A DNA stretch of 45,638 nucleotides from Dehalococcoidales bacterium. GTDB taxonomy: Bacteria; Chloroflexota; Dehalococcoidia; Dehalococcoidales; RBG-16-60-22. Positions 40,724 through 45,638 of the stretch are shown here, piece after piece; the first letter of the stretch is position 1; the number at the start of each line of letters is the position of its first letter. The stretch is from the NCBI GenBank assembly GCA_002688435.1, contig NZCW01000022.1:1-45638 (forward strand), read 5' to 3'. The translations under genes and the position numbers were made by a program. A model generated the notes under the pieces. The model had not been told where the DNA came from. It made no database searches and saw only the letters and a list, made by a program, of their open reading frames with translations.

Positions 40724-40775
40724 AGTCTTATCCGACGGCTTTCCCTTCTATCTGTATACTTTCCGATCTTGGCCT

Positions 40776-41138
40776 TCACTCCGCCTCCAGAGCGTGCGTC
40801 AGTACCTCTTTCATATGCGAGCCCGGCATCAGGAAATCTTCTTCCGAACCGTCACTCTCCTTGATGAGCTTTATCTTCTCCAGCAGGGCGTGGAAATTGA
40901 TGGCCCAGCCAACACCAAATACCTCGGGCGAAAAAACGCGGCTCTCATACTGGTTCCAGTAAGACTCTTTGAGTCTCTCAATGGTGGGCAGCCGGAAATC
41001 ATACGGAATAAAGCCGACCACCTGCCCGTACCACTTCCTTTCTTCCTTGGGTTTTTCCAGTTCCTGGCAGACCGCCGCCATGGTGACTGTTATGGCGGTA
41101 GCTTGAAGCATCCTGATCAACCATTTAATGTTCATCAT
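40776..41138 (-). CDS. DUF5808-like hypothetical protein
   Basis: 120 residues. The N-terminus has a short hydrophobic stretch (LIRMLQATAITVTMAAV). The body, ERKWYGQVVGFIPYDFRLPT, and VFGVGWAINFHALL resemble DUF5808-type sequences, which often sit in membrane-linked proteins. The function is unknown. Its ATG overlaps the stop of the GNAT gene, so the two are cotranslated. Confidence 0.78.
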   Translation of the reverse strand: MMNIKWLIRMLQATAITVTMAAVCQELEKPKEERKWYGQVVGFIPYDFRLPTIERLKESYWNQYESRVFSPEVFGVGWAINFHALLEKIKLIKESDGSEEDFLMPGSHMKEVLTHALEAE

Positions 41139-41635
41139 GGTGACTCCTTTATACCTTTTTCGATATGTAACCCCAGCACCACTGATGCCTCAATCTGGCG
41201 CCATGGGATATCCCAGTATTTCTGTAACAACTCGTCTTTACCAAGCAACCGGCGGAAGCCGTACTTCTGGTAGAAAGCAATTGCCCGGCGGGCGTCAGCC
41301 CAGGTCCCGACCAGCAAACGAGAAGTGGTTACCAACTCCTTGATATGATTTAAAAGCCGGCTGCCAATACCTTTTCCCTGCCACCGAGGCAGCACGTAGG
41401 AATGACGGATAAGAGTCACATCTTCAATCGGTTCCACTCCCATTATGCCGATAAGCTCCCCACTCTCTTCCCAGACGTAAAAGGTAACCCGTTTCATCTC
41501 CTCTTCCAACTCTTCCATCAGCATATAAGGCTGGTGATAGCAGTCCGCCGGTATCACGCCATCATAAGCTCTAGCGGCCTCGTTGATAATAAGGTACATC
41601 CTTCTGGCATCATTGGCCCGACACTTACGAATCAT
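41135..41635 (-). CDS. GNAT-family N-acetyltransferase
   Basis: 166 residues. The acetyl-CoA binding motif A is SYVLPRWQGKGIGSRLLNHI (near residue 90), and the C-terminal AIAFYQKYGFRRL is the motif B region. The substrate is unknown. The predicted transcription start lies only about 8 nt before the ATG and there is no Shine-Dalgarno sequence. Confidence 0.92.
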   Translation of the reverse strand: MIRKCRANDARRMYLIINEAARAYDGVIPADCYHQPYMLMEELEEEMKRVTFYVWEESGELIGIMGVEPIEDVTLIRHSYVLPRWQGKGIGSRLLNHIKELVTTSRLLVGTWADARRAIAFYQKYGFRRLLGKDELLQKYWDIPWRQIEASVVLGLHIEKGIKESP

Positions 41636-41649
41636 AAGCCGTTATTTAG

Positions 41650-41677
41650 TTTATACCACTAAACAGTTTTTTATCAA
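41650..41677 (-). promoter_or_regulatory. GNAT gene promoter
   Basis: On the minus strand: -35 TTGATA (41677-41672), 16-base spacer, -10 TATAAA (41655-41650). The +1 is near 41643, giving an ~8-nt leader without a ribosome binding site. Confidence 0.55.
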
Positions 41678-41751
41678 GGGAATTCTGTAGGGACGGAGGC
41701 TGATAAAAATTACCAGCTGGCTATTATCTTTAATGCTAGATTAAAGTATGC

Positions 41752-41757
41752 TATAAT
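41752..41757 (+). promoter_or_regulatory. pckG promoter -10 box
   Basis: Perfect TATAAT. The -35 region is poor (TTTAAT near 41729-41734). The +1 would be near 41764, giving a leader of about 100 nt. Confidence 0.55.
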
Positions 41758-41762
41758 AAATC

Positions 41763-41816
41763 AACGGGAACTACCGTTTATCCTTCCTCGTCAGGCGAGA
41801 CAGGATTTCCGGAAGG
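41763..41816 (+). promoter_or_regulatory. Structured leader of pckG
   Basis: Two possible hairpins: AACGG/CCGTT (41763-41767 with 41774-41778), and CCTTCC/GGAAGG (41782-41787 with 41811-41816) enclosing CTCG/CGAG. It matches no riboswitch class I recognise. Confidence 0.35.
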
Positions 41817-41863
41817 AGTCAGACACCCCTACCATTTAATTTTGAATACTGCGAGGATAGCCG

Positions 41864-43654
41864 ATGACTGACAACATCAAGCTAAAAAATTGGGTCAAGG
41901 AATCCGTCGAGCTCTGCCAGCCTGATGACGTTATCTGGTGCAACGGTTCAGAAGCAGAGAAAGAACGCCTAGAGAAACAAGCTTTTGCTACCGGTGAAAT
42001 TATTCAGCTTAATCAGGAAAAGCTCCCAGGCTGTACCTACCATCGCACCGCCGCCAACGATGTCGCCCGTACCGAACACCTGACCTTTATCTGCACCAGC
42101 CGAAAAGAGGATGCCGGCCCGACCAACAACTGGATGAGTCCAGAAGAGGGCTATGAAAAGGCCGGTGCCATTTTCAAGGGTTCCATGAGGGGCCGCACCA
42201 TGTATGTTATCCCGTTTTCCATGGGACCTGTCGGCTCACCTTTTAGCAAAATTGGCGTCGAACTCTCCGATAGCATCTATGTCGTCCTGAACATGCGCAT
42301 CATGACCAACATGGGCCAGACAGTACTGAATGCGCTTGGCACCAATGGTGAGTTCACTAAAGCTCTCCACGGCAAGGCGGAACGGGACATAAATAAACGC
42401 CTCATCCTTCAGTTCCCGGAGGATAACACCATCTGGAGCGTAGGTAGTGGTTATGGAGGTAACGTCCTGCTGGGCAAGAAATGCCTTTCCCTCCGTATCG
42501 CCAGCTACCTAGGCTGTCAGGAAGGCTGGCTGGCCGAACACATGCTCATCGTCGGTATCCAAGACCCACAGGACCGGATGACCTACATCGCCGGTGCTTT
42601 TCCCAGCGCCTGCGGTAAGACCAACCTAGCTATGCTAGTCCCTCCCGAAGCACTGAAGGCTAAAGGATATAAGGTGGTAACCATCGGCGATGATATTGCC
42701 TGGATGCGAATTAAAGAGGATGGACGCCTATGGGCGGTTAATCCCGAGGCCGGTTTCTTTGGTGTGGTTCCCGGCACCAACTGGAAAACAAATCCCAACG
42801 CCATGGCTACCATCCAGAAAAACACCATTTATACCAACGTTGCCCTCAAATCGGACGCGACTGTCTGGTGGGAAGATGGCGGTGCCTCCCCCCCGGTGGA
42901 AGCCCAAGACTGGCAGGGGAATTTCTGGAAACCGGGCATGACCGACGAAGACGGTAAGGCTATCACCGGAGCCCACCCGAACAGCCGTTTTACTGCCCCG
43001 GCATCACAATGTCCTTCCATCGCCCAGAACTGGCAGGACCCCGAAGGAGTACCGATTTCCGCGTTTATTTTCGGTGGCCGTCGGGCACACCTGGCACCCT
43101 TGGTCTACCAGTCATTCAACTGGCAACACGGCGTCTTTGTTGGCGCTTCCATGGCTTCGGAACGTACCGCCGCCCAGTATGGCAAGCTCGGTGAAGTAAG
43201 ACGTGACCCCATGGCTATGCTGCCGTTCTGCGGCTACAACATGGGTGATTACTTCGGTCACTGGCTGGAGACCGGTAAAAAACTCACCAATCCACCCAGA
43301 ATATTCCATGTTAACTGGTTCCGTGCTGACGAGCGGGGTAAGCTACCCTGGCCCGGATTCGGCGAGAATCTCAGGGTGCTGGACTGGATAGTCCGACGCT
43401 GCTATCAAGGCGAAGCTGACGCTAAAGAAACGCCTATCGGCTATGTGCCTACCCCTGGTGCCATTGATATGTCCGGCCTAGATGTACCAGCCAAGGTCAT
43501 GGAGCAACTACTCTCCGTCTCCCCGGATAACTGGGCAGACGACCTGAAAAATATTGAAGAGTTCTTCACCAGATTCGGTGACCGTCTTCCCGGGGAGATA
43601 TGGGAGGAATACCGAGCGCTGAACACCCGCTTCGGCAATGGCACTCCCCGGTAA
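41864..43654 (+). CDS. pckG: Phosphoenolpyruvate carboxykinase, GTP type
   Basis: 596 residues. The P-loop is FPSACGKTN with the hyper-reactive Cys250, the metal site is GDDIAWM, and FGGRRAHLAPLVYQSFNWQHGVFVGASMASE is a GTP-enzyme signature. It converts oxaloacetate and GTP to PEP, or the reverse in anaerobes that fix CO2 this way. It has its own promoter and a ~100-nt leader. GAGG lies about 8 bases before the ATG. Confidence 0.97.
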   Translation: MTDNIKLKNWVKESVELCQPDDVIWCNGSEAEKERLEKQAFATGEIIQLNQEKLPGCTYHRTAANDVARTEHLTFICTSRKEDAGPTNNWMSPEEGYEKAGAIFKGSMRGRTMYVIPFSMGPVGSPFSKIGVELSDSIYVVLNMRIMTNMGQTVLNALGTNGEFTKALHGKAERDINKRLILQFPEDNTIWSVGSGYGGNVLLGKKCLSLRIASYLGCQEGWLAEHMLIVGIQDPQDRMTYIAGAFPSACGKTNLAMLVPPEALKAKGYKVVTIGDDIAWMRIKEDGRLWAVNPEAGFFGVVPGTNWKTNPNAMATIQKNTIYTNVALKSDATVWWEDGGASPPVEAQDWQGNFWKPGMTDEDGKAITGAHPNSRFTAPASQCPSIAQNWQDPEGVPISAFIFGGRRAHLAPLVYQSFNWQHGVFVGASMASERTAAQYGKLGEVRRDPMAMLPFCGYNMGDYFGHWLETGKKLTNPPRIFHVNWFRADERGKLPWPGFGENLRVLDWIVRRCYQGEADAKETPIGYVPTPGAIDMSGLDVPAKVMEQLLSVSPDNWADDLKNIEEFFTRFGDRLPGEIWEEYRALNTRFGNGTPR

Positions 43655-43763
43655 GACAAGCTCCGGCCATCTTTTTCACCGATCCGACTCCTACCGGGCT
43701 TTCCATTATTAGTTATATCCAGTAGTTAGGAATCTATATGATGGAGATTTTAGCTTCAAAAAG

Positions 43764-43839
43764 TGGCGCGCCTAGAGGGATTCGAACCCACGACCCTCGG
43801 TTCCGAAGACCGATGCTCTGTCCGCTGAGCTATAGGCGC
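43764..43839 (-). tRNA. tRNA-Arg (anticodon UCG)
   Basis: 76 nt on the minus strand, with CCA encoded at 43766-43764. The acceptor GCGCCTA (43839-43833) pairs with TAGGCGC (43774-43768), and the discriminator is G. The anticodon loop CTTCGGA gives TCG. The T arm contains GGGTTCGAATCCC. It lies 77 bp from the end of an integrase gene. Confidence 0.97.
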
Positions 43840-43901
43840 ATGCTCTTTTTTGTAGCTAATTTTGCCCCATATTGGTTAACCTGACGAGGACATTGCCATT
43901 T

Positions 43902-43923
43902 TTGCTAACGGATTGCTAACGGA
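43902..43923 (+). repeat. Perfect 11-bp tandem repeat at the integrase 3' end
   Basis: TTGCTAACGGA occurs at 43902-43912 and 43913-43923, covering the integrase stop codon. It could be a recombinase or excisionase arm site. Confidence 0.8.
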
Positions 43924-45082
43924 ATTTTTCAACAGGCTCATTTCTACCTTCATTATATCGTGCGCTAAAGACCTCGTCAAAGCGAACTGCCGCTGCTTGT
44001 TGAAGTCCTGGGGCAACGTGACTGTAGGTATCAAGGGTTATCTGTATACTGGCATGACCTAACCGCTCCTGGACGATCTTCGGATGTACTCCCTGTTTAA
44101 GCATAAGACTAGCATGGCTATGGCGAGTGTCATGTAACCTGATAGGCTTTAGCCCAGCACGGCGTACCAGCTTAATCCAGGCGTGAGTTACAGTATTGGG
44201 TAGTAATGACTTCCCATCAAACTGGCTAAATACCAAATCATCATTTGTTAGCGGTATTCCCAGCATAGCCCGTTCTAGATTTTGTTTCTCATGGTGTTCT
44301 TTAAGGAGTAGAATAGCTGAAGGTGGCAAGGCAACGGTGCGCCTACCTTTAGCCGTCTTGGATGATCTGAAGATAACCCTACCACCCTTCAAGACATGCA
44401 TGCTGCGGCTTACGTATACCTGGCTCAGCATTAAGTCCACGTCCTGCCAGCGCAGGGCTAACAATTCAGACCGCCTCATACCAGTAAAAAGGGCGGTGTA
44501 GAATAGCGCATAATAAGAGCTGTCTTTGGCGGCCTCAATGAAACGGGCAATATCTTCTTCACTCCAGGTCTGCATCTCCGGACGCTGCACACGTGGCGGG
44601 CTGACAGCATCGGCTACATTGCGATTTAATAAGCCCCATTCTACCGCCGTTTGCAAGGCTTTATGTAAAGCGGTATGGTGGTGTCTTACCGTCTGGGCGC
44701 TCAGGTTGCCTGTTAGCTTCTCCGAGTAGTATCTCTGAAGATGCTCTGGCTTTACATGGGCCAGTGTCATACTTCCCAGTGCCGGTATAAGGTGACGGCG
44801 CATGATGTGCTCATAGCCTTCTGCCGTCCTGGGGGCTAAGTTGGGCCATGCGTAGTCTTTTAACCACCTCTCAAGATACTCTGCTAGGGTAGTCTTCCCA
44901 GGCTTCATAAACGTGCCGTTGTCAAGCTGGTATAATAGCTCCGCAAGTCTCTTTTCAGCGTCCTTCTTAGTGCCCTTCACGCTAACCCATTGCTGCTTAC
45001 GCTTGCCCGTGGTGGGGTCACTCCATAGGTTAAGGACGATAGCATAGCTACTCTTTGACCTTTTGGTTATTGAGCCTCTCAT
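43916..45082 (-). CDS. Tyrosine recombinase / integrase
   Basis: 388 residues. An N-terminal arm-binding domain (MRGSITKRSKSSYAIVL...QQWVSVKGTKKDAEKRL) is followed by a SAM-like core-binding domain (LAEYLERWLKDYAWPNLAPRT). The catalytic domain has all the active-site groups: R in TGMRRSE, K in SSKTAKG, HDTRHSHAS, LGHASI and the tyrosine in DTYSHV. This is the Tn916/phage type. GGAGG lies nine bases before the ATG. The unknown gene upstream ends 2 bp before it. It marks the edge of a probable integrated element that extends beyond the right end. Confidence 0.95.
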   Translation of the reverse strand: MRGSITKRSKSSYAIVLNLWSDPTTGKRKQQWVSVKGTKKDAEKRLAELLYQLDNGTFMKPGKTTLAEYLERWLKDYAWPNLAPRTAEGYEHIMRRHLIPALGSMTLAHVKPEHLQRYYSEKLTGNLSAQTVRHHHTALHKALQTAVEWGLLNRNVADAVSPPRVQRPEMQTWSEEDIARFIEAAKDSSYYALFYTALFTGMRRSELLALRWQDVDLMLSQVYVSRSMHVLKGGRVIFRSSKTAKGRRTVALPPSAILLLKEHHEKQNLERAMLGIPLTNDDLVFSQFDGKSLLPNTVTHAWIKLVRRAGLKPIRLHDTRHSHASLMLKQGVHPKIVQERLGHASIQITLDTYSHVAPGLQQAAAVRFDEVFSARYNEGRNEPVEKFR

Positions 45083-45084
45083 TG

Positions 45085-45638
45085 TTAATCCTCCATTTCC
45101 TCGATTTCATCTCCTTCTACCTCTACGGTAGAACCGATGGAACCTCTAACAGTTATTCCACGTTCTGTAATGGTGTAACCACGTTCAACTGATACTGTAC
45201 CAGCCCGACCCCCTAATCTCTTTAAACCCTCATCTAATTCTCTTAGCATTTCACCAAGCGGTATTAGATGCTCATGTATTGCATTTTCTTTTCTAAGGAA
45301 ATACTCTCGTCTGATGTCAATATCAGCTATAGCACGATAATAATGAACCTTTAGAACTCCTAGGGTTGTGAGGTCATAAGGATGTTTTTCATTCCACTCA
45401 TTACATAGTAGCTTCCAATTAATCCGTTTGTGCGGAGTGAATGAGTGGTGTACTAGATTACTTAATGTTAGGAACTTCTCTGCCACAAAAGAAACTAAAT
45501 GTAACTGCTTTTCAAAACTCTTCTTATATCTCTTCTTTGAAGTGTTGTCTCCAAATTTAGTCTTACGATGAACGTTGCTACTGTTACCACTATAGGGGCT
45601 ATTGTTAACTGCTGCGGCGATAAGTCTTAGGTAATCTG
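45085..45638 (-). CDS. Unknown protein of the mobile element, 5' end outside the window
   Basis: The frame is open from TAA 45085-45087 to the window edge. A GTG at 45486 is only an internal candidate start: reading on upstream gives YLRLIAAAVNNSPYSG, then a lysine-rich stretch, without a stop. So at least 183 residues are encoded. The visible part is basic and polar (HYYRAIADIDIRREYFLRKENAIHEH), with a Gly/Thr/Val-rich segment (residues RGYTITERGITVRG) and an acidic end (EEMED). I do not recognise it. It is more AT-rich than the housekeeping genes, consistent with transfer. Confidence 0.7.
   Translation of the reverse strand, partial: DYLRLIAAAVNNSPYSGNSSNVHRKTKFGDNTSKKRYKKSFEKQLHLVSFVAEKFLTLSNLVHHSFTPHKRINWKLLCNEWNEKHPYDLTTLGVLKVHYYRAIADIDIRREYFLRKENAIHEHLIPLGEMLRELDEGLKRLGGRAGTVSVERGYTITERGITVRGSIGSTVEVEGDEIEEMED

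Noticed and set aside
43764-43839. Simple integration into the tRNA-Arg 3' end
   Set aside because: The 3' end faces pckG, not the integrase, so the usual geometry does not fit.

Overview
The window is a stretch of bacterial chromosome of moderate GC content. It most likely comes from the Dehalococcoidia (phylum Chloroflexota). This placement is inference from gene order and protein character: rpsP-khpA-rimM, dgt-dnaG-rpoD as one block, a frameshifted prfB, and many TTG/GTG starts. I could not run a search. Nearly all of it is housekeeping DNA. The last ~1.7 kb at the right edge looks like the end of an integrated mobile element.

Layout. 180-1000: tRNA-Ser(UGA) followed after 8 nt by a 23S-type pseudouridine synthase. 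987-3645 (minus): an isocitrate/isopropylmalate-type dehydrogenase and an orphan peptide-type ABC binding lipoprotein. 3808-4327: a decayed HPP-family membrane protein gene. 4378-6178 (minus): an aldo/keto-reductase-like ferredoxin-tailed protein and a methyltransferase. 6427-9362 (minus): nfi (endonuclease V), prfB with programmed +1 frameshift, and a secreted HEXXH peptidase. 9472-10508 (plus): rpsP, khpA and a rimM that has lost its N-terminal domain. 10517-20066 (minus): a complete F1Fo ATP synthase operon, atpI/Z-B-E-[35-codon ORF]-F-H-[cNMP-binding-domain gene]-[acs]-A-G-D-C. 20216-21126 (minus): a zinc-ribbon protein and a DUF151 bifunctional nuclease-like protein. 21371-25879 (plus): dgt, dnaG, rpoD. 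25894-27237 (minus): ffh. 27580-30150 (plus): an SbcC/Rad50 ATPase. 30419-33265 (minus): uvrA. 33474-35314 (plus): a RidA-family protein and an MFS transporter. 35341-38566 (minus): a small protein, fabF and recJ. 38586-39863 (plus): mtaB-type methylthiotransferase. 39860-41635 (minus): a GNAT acetyltransferase, a DUF5808-like protein and a frame-disrupted epoxyqueuosine-reductase-like gene. 41864-43654 (plus): GTP-type PEP carboxykinase. 43764-45638 (minus): tRNA-Arg(UCG), a tyrosine recombinase and a partial unknown gene.

Most interesting points. (1) An acetyl-CoA synthetase gene and a lone cyclic-nucleotide-binding domain are built into the ATP synthase operon between atpH and atpA; the atpA ribosome binding site lies in the last codons of acs. 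(2) A strong ribosome binding site precedes a 35-residue single-helix membrane peptide between atpE and atpF. It matches no ATP synthase subunit I know. (3) Several promoters (nfi, ffh, and less exactly GNAT, mtaB and its divergent neighbour) put the predicted transcription start on or a few bases before the start codon, which suggests leaderless translation. At mtaB two opposite promoters share one -10 core. (4) RimM is reduced to its PRC-barrel half and lies in frame just after the khpA stop codon.

The operons suggest how the genes work together. The atp operon couples ATP production to an ATP-consuming acetate activation step. The dgt-dnaG-rpoD block links nucleotide pools, replication priming and transcription. 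The rpsP block serves the ribosome. Phosphoenolpyruvate carboxykinase and Acs fit an anaerobe that assimilates acetate, but this is inference.
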